Part shown: piece by piece, positions 1 through 10,332 of the stretch
How the letters are laid out: the number at the start of each line of letters is the position of its first letter
How positions within the stretch are numbered: position 1 is the first letter of the stretch
NCBI GenBank assembly: GCA_930367215.1
Contig: OV884056.1
Location: forward strand, 123,750,053-123,814,052
DNA length: 64,000 nt
Direction of reading: 5' to 3'
From: Pollenia angustigena
Taxonomy: Eukaryota; Arthropoda; Insecta; Diptera; Polleniidae
Position numbers and translations under genes: made by a program
The notes under the pieces: generated by a model
Seen by the model: only the letters and a program-made list of their open reading frames with translations
What the model was told of the DNA's origin: nothing
Databases searched by the model: none

Positions 1-961
1 TCGTTCAACAAAAATAATAATTGATTCAAAGATTACATTAATTAAGTTTAAGTACTTTTTAAATATTTTTTTTAATTGAAGCACAGCCGCGAATAAAGTT
101 TTAAGTTACAAAATAATAATTTTTCAGGAGAGCAGAAAAACGTTTTTTGACAGGCATCATTATTTGTTTTAAACATTTTTTTTTTTTTTATTATTAAAAA
201 TAATGATAATAAAAACTTTAATGCAAAAGGATTTTAAAACATTATTCCGCACTGCAAAACCATTTCGGTTTCATCATTTTGTTAGTAACTTGTAATGTTC
301 TTCCACTGACTGACACTTTGTACGCCATTTTGAAGGCGTTAAGGTGCATAGTTTTGGTTGATTTGATGTTTAAACTGTGTAAGAGAGTAAGGTCAACGGT
401 TATATGCAAAAAAACACTTATTGCAAAATGTGGCGTTAACAACGTTATTCGCGGCTGTGCTTCAATTGATAAAAAACTGCTAATCATTTTTTCTGTGATT
501 CTTTTATTGTATCGAAAACAAAAACCAATTCTTGTTGTGTTTGTTTTGCATGAGAAATATTGCTTGTCGTCGTCGATTTGCAATCGTGTGCCATTAGAAA
601 CCCTTTGTACTGCTATTATCTCCTATTTTGCGGCTATTATAATACATTGGTTTTTGATTTGGCGGCTTACAGACAGAAGCTGTTTGTTTCATTATATTTC
701 CTACAACATAAAAGTGATTGCCGTTGCTTTTTGCGTTCACTCAAATAAGACATTTTTGCCATTGTTAAAAAGCAAAAGCCAGAGACATTTAAAAAGTTAT
801 TTTTCAAAAGCAGTGTGTTTATTTTGCTGCTGCTTTTGAAAAGTGTAGGCTATTTTAGACGAAAACTTGTCGGCTTTTTAATTTTGATTTTTTGAAAAAG
901 GCAAAATTGGGCTGCTTTTGCTAATATGGCGATAGCATTTTAAACCCTGTTTTTTTCTTGT
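1..961. other. AT-rich non-coding stretch with a spaced inverted repeat
   Basis: I see no convincing gene here. The longest open frame (279-839, +) begins at TTG rather than ATG, is Cys/Leu/Ile-rich and has no motif I recognise. The visible structure is an inverted repeat of about 27 bp: positions 72-98 (core GCACAGCCGCGAATAA) and the reverse complement at about 442-468, spaced by about 340 bp. This could mark the ends of a short non-autonomous DNA element, but I could not see a matching target-site duplication. Confidence 0.4.
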
Positions 962-1845
962 TATTACGTACAATTTGTGTTGTATTGTGATTTTTGGTTA
1001 TATTGTGATGGATATAAAAACTTTTTGTTTTTCGTTTGTTTAACTTTTACCTAATTATTAGTTTTTTGCCGCAAAAGAGAAAGAAAATTTAATGTTGAGA
1101 ATTGATTCAACCGTGGTAAATATCCTTATTAGTACAAGCTTTGCATTCAATATTCAACAAGCTAAATACACAATAGTGTTGAGTGCAAAACGTAGCTATT
1201 ATTTTGTTCTATTGTAATTTAGAAGCATGTATCACTTTGTAAGAGAACTTGTAACCTGATTAATATTTAACACAATTGTAATGCATTATTATTTTCTAGA
1301 AAATAAAACTCCATACAAATCTCACGAATTCTATTGTTACATTTGGAAAGAGATCAATCAAGGATAATCATATACATACTTATGCGGAAGAGTTTGTAAT
1401 GCGATTACATGGGGCCAATTCTTATTTATGTAACTTTGAAATGAAAAGTTATTTATTTATTTTGTAAAGGCTACGGGATGTAATTTTTATTTTGTTTTAG
1501 GTTTCGATTGTTTACCGGCTCTAATCAACGCCACTGGTACTATGTTGTATGGGGCAGAACCGCCTTTGTCAATTTTTTCGATTTTCAGAAGTTTTTGTCA
1601 TATTGCCTTATTTTAAACGCTTTTTACATGCTTCTAAAAATTTCTGGAAAAGATGGAATAATTCGGATTATTTTAACGTAATAACCAAGTTAAAAAAGTT
1701 CATAGTTTAATCAAGAATGTTTTTCGGCTCTCCTGAAAAGTCGAATATAGCAAATTGCATTGCTATTTTTGCTCTTCTCTATCAATTTTACCATTCATAC
1801 GCGCAATACAACAATATTCGCTTTAAAGAAAATATTATAAGGTAA
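962..1845. repeat. Repeat X, copy 0, uninterrupted (empty J insertion site)
   Basis: Starts at TATTACGTACAATTTGTG. It is nearly identical to 7966-8465 joined to 13151-13535, and to 19780-20280 joined to 25111-25495. In those copies a Jockey-type element interrupts X; here the site is whole, reading through ATTTATTTATTTTGTAAAGG at about 1451-1470. X has no long open frame and I do not recognise it. It is immediately followed by the 3' end of element B in every copy, so X and B were already joined before duplication. Confidence 0.85.
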
Positions 1846-1973
1846 GGTTAGGTTAGAGTGGCCGGTCACAAAAACCCCGCAAAGACCAAATAGGTCCTTA
1901 GCGTTACCACACTCTACGATAGTCCACAGAAGAATATTAGAAAAAGGTCATTCCGATGTAATGGTACTCAGAG
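1846..1973 (-). mobile_element. Element B (LOA clade), copy 0: 3'-terminal remnant only
   Basis: About 125 bp matching the 3' end of the larger B copies (13536-13668 and equivalents), starting at GGTTAGAGTGGCCGGTCACA. It is cut off after GTACTCAGAG and joined directly to a fragment of element C. The two partners share TAC at the join, as expected for a microhomology-mediated deletion. Coding content is nil. Confidence 0.75.
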
Positions 1974-2043
1974 TACAAAATTGAGCTATGTGAATTAAGA
2001 AACACACAAAGGTTACGCTTAAAGACTGCAAAAGACATGGCGA
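1974..2043 (-). mobile_element. Element C fragment (70 bp, end of the RT ORF)
   Basis: An exact-looking 70-bp copy of 4771-4840. On the minus strand the matching piece of C1 encodes the extreme C-terminus of a non-LTR RT ORF (SFAVFKRNLCVFLNS, typical of the tail of this ORF). It lies between the B0 remnant and an unrelated DINE-like repeat, so it is a deletion or rearrangement scar rather than an insertion. Confidence 0.7.
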
Positions 2044-2049
2044 TTTATT

Positions 2050-3030
2050 TAACATTTGTATACCCTTCACCACAGGTGGTGAATAGGGTATATATAAGTT
2101 TGTCATTCCGTTTGTAATTTCTATAATATTGATGTTAGAGTATACATATTCTGGGTCCTTATGAGGAGCGAAGTTGATTTAACGATGTCCGTCTGTCCGT
2201 TGCAATGGGGTTTCCGAAGACCCCATATATGATGGGGGCCAGGTTATTATACATTTATGCCACATATTGTCCGGAATTGTTTGCTATTGAAACTCAGCAA
2301 GATCGGTCCACAAATGGCTGAGATATTAGTAAAAAACCACGACTGCCTCAAATTTTTTCCTTAAAAGGTTCAATTAGACGTGACATTACCATACCAACAC
2401 TTTATTACCAAAACGACATAAACATACCATACAAACCAATTCAGTTTTGGTTTCTACGGTAATACACTGGCTATGGTAATACATACAGTGTTGATAATGT
2501 GGTTTTTTTTTTTTTTTATACCCTTCACTACAAGTGTTGGATTTTATTTGCAATGTGTTTAATTTTACGCATACAAATACACATTAATGCATGTATATGA
2601 TATGCCGCTCAAATAAAGAAACAAACTCATAGACTCAATATATTTTAATTTAACGCTTCTTCAGAAAAAGCATTCGAAGCCGAGTTTTGTTAAGTTCTCT
2701 AATGAGACTGATGATATTGCCATTTCGAATCCCAAAAAGAATTATTTTGTATTTAATTTTTTTATGTTCTAAAAAACGATTTTAAGATTATAAAACGAAT
2801 TTCAAACATCATCTTTGGCAAAAGAGACGGGCTTAGGTATATATATAAATTTTTTGTTTTTTTATATTCTTCGGCATGACGAAATGAAAAGTTGGCGTGG
2901 CTCAATTAATATTTATTTATACCTATTTAAAGAACGATATTTATGTATATAACTTTTTGTTCTTATTTCATCGTGGTGAAGGGTGTATAAGATTCGGCAT
3001 ATCGGAATATAGCACTCTTTCTTGTTTATA
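2050..3030. repeat. DINE-1/Helitron-like non-autonomous repeat, two nested pieces
   Basis: Begins TATACCCTTCACCACAGG. It carries GATGTCCGTCTGTCCGTTG (about 2184-2202), a motif common in fly DINE-1-type elements. It ends with GGTGAAGGGTGTATAAG followed by the short hairpin ATTCGGCATATCGGAAT and CTTTCTTGTTTA at about 2975-3030. A second 5'-like start (TATACCCTTCACTACAAG, about 2517) after a poly-T run suggests two partial copies. A third member's 3' end lies at 44385-44436. Assignment to Helitron-type elements rests on these end features only; no Rep/helicase coding is present. Confidence 0.5.
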
Positions 3031-3289
3031 TAAAAATTTAAATTAAAAATTTGGAAAGAAATTTATAGAAACTTAGAATATTTTGTACTTAAGGGTATTA
3101 TATTACTTTCTTCATTTATGCACTCAGTTTGGCCAACAATTATAGTTGATAAAGAGACTTATACGACTTATGGCCAATTTTCAGGATTGATATTAAAACA
3201 CATTTATTTTTAAAATCGGTTTAAATACAAAATTCTCTTCTTCACTAAAAGCTTAAGTGAAACTTAATTCACCGATGCACAGTGGCTGA

Positions 3290-3435
3290 AAATCGTTTTT
3301 CATTGGCCAAAAATCTGTAACTTTTGAACCGAAAGAGATATTTTAGTGAAATTTTTTTTTAATCGACAGTTAGATTCTTTAACTTTCTTCACTTTAAATT
3401 TCATTAAAATCGGTTGAGTAGTTATTGAGGAATTT
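3290..3435 (+). repeat. Dispersed ~150-bp repeat R (first copy)
   Basis: CAGTGGCTGAAAATCGTTTTT, then conserved blocks through to AATCGGTTGAGTAGTTATT. The reverse complement, moderately diverged, is at 50935-51085 and again at 60595-60752. No coding capacity. This is a dispersed family shared between the left and right parts of the window and not explained by the tandem duplications. Confidence 0.6.
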
Positions 3436-3655
3436 AAGGTATGTCATTTATAAGAAAACTGTCACCTTTGGTTCAATATTTTCAATAAAATTTTACATCG
3501 TTATTGTTGATAACATTTTGATTATTATTTTTTGTTTGCTTTTTAAACTTTTGAATTTGGTCCGTGTTCAAAAATTCAAACTTGCACAGCTGTTGTGCAA
3601 TAAAAAAAAAGTATCAGCATCACAACTGCAACTAGTTATCACGCATCAGCAATAA

Positions 3656-3797
3656 GTGCTGGTTCACACACGTCAAGTTTGACTCTTCAAGTCTTGATCT
3701 TTTAGGAGAGAAGGGAAAAGAGAATGCCATTTCCTTTCCCCTCTTTCCTAAAAACTCAAGACTTGACGAGTCAAACTTGACGTGTGTGAACCGGCAC
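3656..3797. mobile_element. Foldback MITE, 142 bp, TAA target duplication
   Basis: Nearly the whole element is palindromic. The left arm GTGCTGGTTCACACACGTC and the right arm ending GACGTGTGTGAACCGGCAC pair over about 60 bp with a short loop around 3720. TAA lies on both sides (3653-3655 and 3798-3800). A 3-bp TWA duplication with such ends fits the PIF/Harbinger type, but the family is not certain. No ORF. Confidence 0.75.
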
Positions 3798-3800
3798 TAA

Positions 3801-4175
3801 CACTTTCATTATTGCAGCAGTTATGTATAGTTTTCATGCATTTACGTACGTACCCAAAGTGATCTGAAACTTTTATGACCTGTACCACTTGCGTTCACGG
3901 AATACAGTTTATATGAATGTATTTTTTTTTTTTTTTTTTTATTTAATCAGCCGTTTAAATGATATTGTTTATTAGATCCAAAAACAACGAAATTAAAATA
4001 TTTTAAATGTTTTATAATAAATTCATTAGTTTTTACGTTATAAAATAAGTTATAAGCAAGTATTTATATATTTATAATCTTAAATTAAGTTTGTATAATT
4101 GTCTGCAATTATGCATGTTTTCCATTTTATAAAAGTTTTTTTTACTGATAGTGGTACCACTGAAATATAAATATG
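3801..4175. other. AT-rich stretch, nothing recognised
   Basis: Contains an 18-nt T run near 3921 and scattered TAT-rich sequence. I see no gene, RNA or clear repeat. Confidence 0.3.
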
Positions 4176-4342
4176 TACATTACAAGAAATGAATGAGCGA
4201 GTAGTCACATTTTACATTCTGGTTTTAAGAAAATGATAGAAAGGAATGACCGAATGTGACCGAAAAGTTTATTTCGGTCATTTCTTTCTATCATTTTTTT
4301 AACACCAAAATAAAAAAAAATTCATTCCTTGTAGGGTACATA
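4176..4342. mobile_element. Foldback MITE-like element
   Basis: Outer inverted ends TGTACATTACAAGAAATGAA (about 4173-4192) and the reverse complement of TTCATTCCTTGTAGGGTACA (about 4321-4340) enclose inner complementary blocks AATGATAGAAAGGAATGACC and GGTCATTTCTTTCTATCATT. The whole is thus a long imperfect hairpin. No coding capacity and no unambiguous target duplication. Confidence 0.55.
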
Positions 4343-4519
4343 GTAAAGCTGTTTATATTTTTTCAATTGTAGCTGCCGTCTTCAACATAATTCAGTAGCT
4401 AACTACACGACTATAATTGCACCCAGCAGCATTTGCAGTCGTGTGTTCGTGTAGCCTGCTGTGGTGAATGTGTTTAAAGCATTAGTTCTTAATAAATAAG
4501 TGTTATACATTAAAGTGTT

Positions 4520-6895
4520 GTGTTTATTTATTTATTCATGGTAATACAAATAGCCAATTGGCCAATAAAATATATTACAAGTCATTTCATTACTATGAGG
4601 TAAGAAATAATTCAATATACATATAAAAATAAGTACAACTATGAGATTTCATTATCTAAAATGAACATATACCAACATCATGACAACCCAACCGACTCCC
4701 ATACATTATAGCGAGTAAATTTAAGTAGGATAAAACAAGAGAAGTGAAAACCCCAAAAATTATCAGTGATTACAAAATTGAGCTATGTGAATTAAGAAAC
4801 ACACAAAGGTTACGCTTAAAGACTGCAAAAGACATGGCGAAAGAACGTAGATTTCTATGGAAAATATTCCATTACCGTGCCGCACGTACGAAAAAAGATT
4901 GTTCATAAACCATGTTATAAATACGTGGTATAACGATTTGAGGATTTCTAACAGAAATGTTAAAAGATATCATTCGCATAACACTCGGAGGACTGTGAGT
5001 CTTTATAATATTAAAAAGATAAATTAATAACCGAAACTGTAAATAGTCCTCAAAAAAGAGATTCAGAAAACATTTTACGTAACCAAACAGATGCGCCCTC
5101 AGCCTAAGTCTATAAACAAATCTAACAATACGGTGGACAATATGCTTTATTTTCCTTCTGTTGCTTAAGTTACAACCTGAGTAAACTTCAATACAATAAT
5201 TCACTTGAGACATAAGCAATGCATGTGCAATTGACTTTCTAACACTCAAAGGTAGAAACAGATTTAGATGATATAATCTCCGCAAAGTGCAACAGACTTT
5301 AGAACAAATATTATCGATATGAGGCCCAAAAGATAATTTATCATCCAAAATTACTCCAAGACACCTTAGTTGGTTTACAAATTCAATCACCGACCTACGT
5401 AATTCTATGTTCAAATCAATTGTGTATGACCTATTTGACTTTAAAATAAGAGCTTTAGTTTTCTCAGGATTAACTTTAAGATAATTTAAATGTATCCAAT
5501 CCATCAGGTTACCTAGTTCATAATTAATTTTAGCCTGCAACGTACCCGTAAATTGATAGTCACCTTCCCACAACAGCTGTATATCATCAGCAAAATCATA
5601 TGGTTTACAGTAATATAGTTCCTCGAACAAGTCATTGATATACAAAGTGAATAGAATTGGACCAATTACAGAGCCCTGAGGCACACCAGACTTTACAGAC
5701 TTAATGTCAGAGACCATATCTGCTAGAGCGACAAATTGACTGCGGTTACTCAAATAAGACCAAATAAGCCGACACACTGAAATTGAAAATTTATACTTTT
5801 GACTCAACTTTGTTATTAACGCAAAATGATTAATCTGATCAAATGCTTTGGATACGTCAATAGAAATCAACACAGTCAATCTAACCTCATTAAGTTTACC
5901 CCTATTAGTTAACTGGTACTGGCTCAGTCAATAATAGTCCCGTATTCCGACCACTACGAAAACCGAATTGACACTCATTAAGAAAACTCCTAGAATCAAT
6001 CAACCTTGTGATTTGTTTCTTAATAATGTTTTCAACAACTTTAGATAACACAGGCAAAATGCTAATGGGCCTCATATTGTCGACTGCCAGAATACAACCA
6101 GTTTTAGGAATTGGAATGATACGCGATGTTTTCCAATCTTTGGGATATTTAGATGATGTTAATATGGTGTTTACGAAGTGAAGAAGATGTCTACTGATGT
6201 AGGGAAAAATCAGTTTTAGTAATTTAATAGAAATGACATCAACACCCAATGATGTAGACTTTATTTTAAATAAACTAATGCATAAATCAATTTCAGTGAT
6301 ATTTGAAAAAGAGAAACATTCAGTCGAATAAATAAATTGTGTAAAATCAGGTTCCATATTAGCAACATCAAGTTGATTACTAATAAAATGCTCATTAATT
6401 TCATTAGCATCTAAATCAGTAGCAATGTTTGATGCTTCAGAAATACCAGCATTTCTTAAACTGTTCCACATTTTCTTCGTATCCCCGCAACAATTTTGGC
6501 TTTCGTCAGATTTCGTAGTTTCTTATAAATATCCCAATAACCGTCAGTTCTATGTTCATAAAATGTCCTTAACGCCATGTTAGTTAAGGATCTAAGGTAA
6601 TTGATATCATAAGAAAATCTAATTTTATTCTGAGCAAGTGGTCGCCTCACTATCCTGATCGGAATAAAGTTCAAAATTTCATTAAATAGAGTATTAAAAA
6701 ATAATAGTTGCTTATCGGGATCGCATGTATTGTTAATTCGTGAAAAATCAGTCTGAGCTATTACTCTAAGAATTTCCGTTATATCCGCACGACAATAGTC
6801 CCTAATACTCAAAGGACGACTTTGCAAATGTCATAATTAAAGGCACCTACCACAATTATATCCTTATAACGAAAGGCACTTACGTAACAATATAT
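4520..6895 (-). pseudogene. Element C, copy 1: degraded non-LTR retrotransposon ORF2 (Jockey/CR1-like)
   Basis: Read right to left. A fragment of endonuclease with the core motif VVGAFNYD (about 6880-6840) is followed by the pre-RT region (6827-6456), then the RT fingers with PIPKTG and RPISILP blocks (6471-5905). The palm lies in 5879-4872 with motif A SIDVSKAFD, SGVPQGSVIGP and the catalytic FADD. The C-terminal tail continues beyond the TAG at 4872 to about 4770. The 3' UTR ends in an ATGAATAAATAAATAAA-type tail at about 4520-4540. The ORF is broken by at least two frameshifts or stops (about 6470 and 5890-5905) and the endonuclease is largely deleted, so it is inactive. A partial second copy is at 17759-18705 and shares the break near 6470. 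Confidence 0.85.
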
Positions 6896-7965
6896 TTTCA
6901 CTTCAAAAATAAAAATAGTCATATAGATTTCGTATACATTATACATTAAACATTCATTTTAAACAAATTTAAAAATATGTGTACCAGAAATGTTTAATAG
7001 CAAAAACACAAAAAAAAAAGAAATAAAACAAACAAAGTAACACACAACTATGTACATATGTACTTACATCAAAGTTCCCAGTTTGATTTTAAGCCTTATC
7101 CCCAATTAGCGATTTCTCATCTCCAAAAATCCGCAAAATATCTATTTTATAATAGCTATTTTATCCCCAAAAATCCCCACATTTCCTTAAAAATAAAATA
7201 CATAAAATAATGTCAATGGAAAATATGCAAAGCTTGATTTATTTAAATAAATTTATTTGTGTAATATCATTAAATTTAATGCTTTTTATTCTTTGAGTTC
7301 TTCGTATTTATGAACGCAAAAGAAAAATAATTATGCGTCAATATTTCAAAAGCTAGCCTTTTATAATAGTAATCACAACACTTTTCTAAGCTTAAGGCTT
7401 ATGTAAGTAAGCTTGTAACAAGTTCTTTCTAAAACGTTTTGGTTTGTTGGGATGTTTTTTTTACTTATGTATGGATTTAATAATTCATTCGTGGTGGTGA
7501 GGAAAAATAAATTCTTTCCCTTCTTTAGACATGTTGTTGCTCGACAGTTTGCATGACCGCAGCACGAAATGCCCGTGTGTGTATATTGTTTTTGTAAAAT
7601 ATTTTTGATAAAGCCAAATTATTTGGCAAAAATTATTGGAAAAAAACTAAAAGAACTGCACATATCGTCATCTTAAATGCAGAATAATGTAAAATCACAT
7701 TTCATGATTTTACAGGAGAATCAAAACGTTGTAAAATTGAAAATATTTCAGATATAAAGGCAATTTTAAATATTTAAGATAAAGATGCGATAACCGATAT
7801 ATTATTGAGGAAAAAATTACCGCTTGTTAAAGGCGGTAACGGAAGGGACATGTCCCTGCGACAAGTCCCTTGCGACACGAGTTTTAGGGTGAGGGATCAG
7901 AGAGAGAATTAAAAAGGTTCTCTAATCACCAATTTTATACCAAATTCATAGAATCAACCAACCCA
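6896..7965. repeat. Non-coding spacer of the 11.8-kb tandem unit, copy 1
   Basis: AT-rich, with no gene recognised. Nearly identical to 18706-19779. It holds a short palindromic block GGGACATGTCCCTGCGACAA at about 7847-7866. Origin unknown; it simply travels with the duplicated unit. Confidence 0.7.
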
Positions 7966-8465
7966 TATTACGTACAATTTGTGTTGTATTGTGATTTTTG
8001 GTTATATTGTGATGGATATAAAAACTTTTTGTTTTTCGTTTTTTTTTACTTTTACCTAATTATTATTTTTTTGCCGCAAAAGAGAAAGAAAATTTAATGT
8101 TGAAAATTGATTCAACCGTGGTAAATATCCTTATTAGTACAAGCTTTGCATTCAATATTCAACAAGCTAAATACACAATAGTGTTGAGTGCAAATCGTAG
8201 CTATTATTTTGTTCTATTGTAATTTAGAAGCATGTATCACTTTGTAAGAGAACTTGTAACCTGATTAATATTTAACACAATTGTAATGCATTATTATTTT
8301 CTAGAAAAGAAAACTCCATACAAATCTCACGAATTCTATTGTTACATTTGGAAAGAGATCAATTAAGGATAATCATAAACATACTTATGCGGAAGAGTTT
8401 GTAATGCGATTACATGGGGCCAATTCTTATTTATGAAACTTTGAAATGAAAAGTTATTTATTTAT
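7966..8465. repeat. Repeat X, copy 1, left half
   Basis: Matches 962-1460. It ends in the 6-bp target duplication ATTTAT (8460-8465) just before element J1. The right half resumes at 13151. Confidence 0.85.
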
Positions 8466-8812
8466 CAGTTCGGTTTGTGCTTTGTTGTGATACAGACGTG
8501 TATTTTTAACCCCGCATACGTTTTGAACTATTAATTAATCATATTTGATTTTGTAATATACGCAGCGAATGGACGCTTAAAAATAAATTATATATTTTGT
8601 TATTTAAATTATTTAACATAATAGTGAACAATTCAAACGATAAAATTAAATAAAGAAAAATAGTAAAAATATATACATTCGTATGAATGTTCATACATGT
8701 GTATGCATACATACTCTCAACAAAAACATTTTTTTGGTGTTGTTGTAAAAACAATAAATAATACAAATATTTAAAGCACAGCAAACGGTGAAAAACAAAA
8801 ACAACTCTTTGC

Positions 8813-10332
8813 ATGAGTAAGAACAGTGAAACAACGCTAAGGCAAAATGAAAGAAATGTTTATGTGACCGTTCAGGCAAACGAAAATAATGCTGAAATAA
8901 ATAAAACAAAACAAAACAATATTAACTATCTAACGGCTAAGCCTATTATTCGAACACGTTCTCTTTCACCCTCGGTGTTCACAAAAACGGTGGATAGTGA
9001 TACATTAAAAAATATTAATCTGTCTTTGGGGACAAGTGTTGTAGCGTCTGCAAGTATTACCGCGGCGGAAAAAACAATCTTAGTAAGAAATCATACCATA
9101 AACTCAAATACAGACGCAATGGAGAACCCTTTAGTGAAAAATTGTCAAAAGCCTCAAATACAAGTTGGTATGGACAGGTATATAACAGTGCTTAAACGGG
9201 GTCGCAGCCCTGCCTCTTCAGCAGTTGCTTCGGCCTCAAAAGTAACATCTTTTGATAGAATAAATTCACAAAACCGTTTTGCAATTCTTGAGGACGAATC
9301 CCCAGAGGCACCAAACGTCATAAAATCTTCTAAGCCACCCCCAATATATCTTAGGGAGCAAAACTCAAGTGAGTTAATAAAGAGCGTGATCTCGGTAATA
9401 GGTGAAAATTCTTTTTACGTAGCGGCAATCAAGCGTGGTAATAAAAACGAGACAAAAATACAGGTTAATCATGAGAATGATTTTCGCAAACTAACAAACC
9501 AATTTGAATCCCTTAAAAAAAGCTTTTATACATATCAGCTGAAGAGCAGCAAAGGCCTTCAGGTAGTGATCAAGGGCATAGACTCGAGCGTGGACCCTGA
9601 AGAAATTAAAACCTTTTTGGAAGAGAAAGGCTTTAAAATAAAAAACGTTACAAATATCAAAAAAAAAGGGAAAAAAATCCCCAACCACTATTTCGAGTGG
9701 AGCTTGAACCTGGCGACGTTAAGCTTAAAAAAAATTAAACGCATCCTATTTACAATTTAAAATATATTCTCTACAGAAGAATAACTATAGAGGAGCCGCA
9801 CAAAAGAAATGGTTCCGTTCAATGTCTCAACTGCCAAGAATTTGGCCATACTAAGGCCTACTGCTATTTACCCCCTGTTTGCGTAGTATGTGGTGAATTA
9901 CATGGTACAGTCCAGTGTGATAAGTCTAAAAATGACCCCAATGTAAAAAAATGTAGCAACTGTGGCGGCAATCACACTGCCAATTATAGAGGATGTCCTG
10001 TATATACTATCGTCAAGCAGTCGGCTGGACCGAAAACTAATCCCCCTCAAATGCAGGTACCAAATCAAGCAAACACTAATGACATTCAGGCTCCGCAGTC
10101 TAGTAATAACAGAACCTCTTATTTTAACGTCCTAAAATCAAACCATGTGCCAATGCAAGGTGCTTCGCCAAGTAATGATGAAACTCCAGTTTCTAATTTA
10201 AGTCGTCTAGAAAAAACCATGGAAACTTTAGTGCAAACAGTAAATAATTTTACAAACACAATGGGTAATATGATGCAGGAGATCCTTAGAATGCAATCGA
10301 TGTTATTGCAAGCTGTACTTAACAAACCATGA
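8813..10332 (+). pseudogene. J1 ORF1: gag-like nucleic-acid-binding protein, frameshifted
   Basis: The ATG at 8813 opens a polar N-terminal region of about 200 residues. A PRE_C2HC-type domain follows (about residues 230-310; GLQVVIKGIDSSVDPEEIK, then a basic stretch). Near 9700 the frame is lost: the expected FEVELEPGD reads out of frame because one base is missing at GAGTGGAGC. The lost frame resumes with three CCHC-like zinc knuckles at about 9814-10005 (CLNCQEFGHTKAYC, CVVCGELHGTVQC, CSNCGGNHTANYRGC). A C-terminal tail ends ...LLQAVLNKP at 10332. ORF1 proteins of this type bind the element RNA. J2 carries the same missing base. Confidence 0.85.

Noticed and set aside
279..839. 186-codon open frame near the left edge
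   Set aside because: It starts at TTG, is biased to Cys/Leu/Ile, has no recognisable domain and overlaps an equally open antisense frame. Looks like chance in AT-rich DNA.
1974..4840. 70-bp direct repeats at 1974-2043 and 4771-4840 as a target duplication of one 2.7-kb insertion
   Set aside because: Element C continues to the left of 4771 through its 3' UTR to an AATAAA-type tail at about 4520, so the second repeat is just the internal part of C and the first is a separate fragment.
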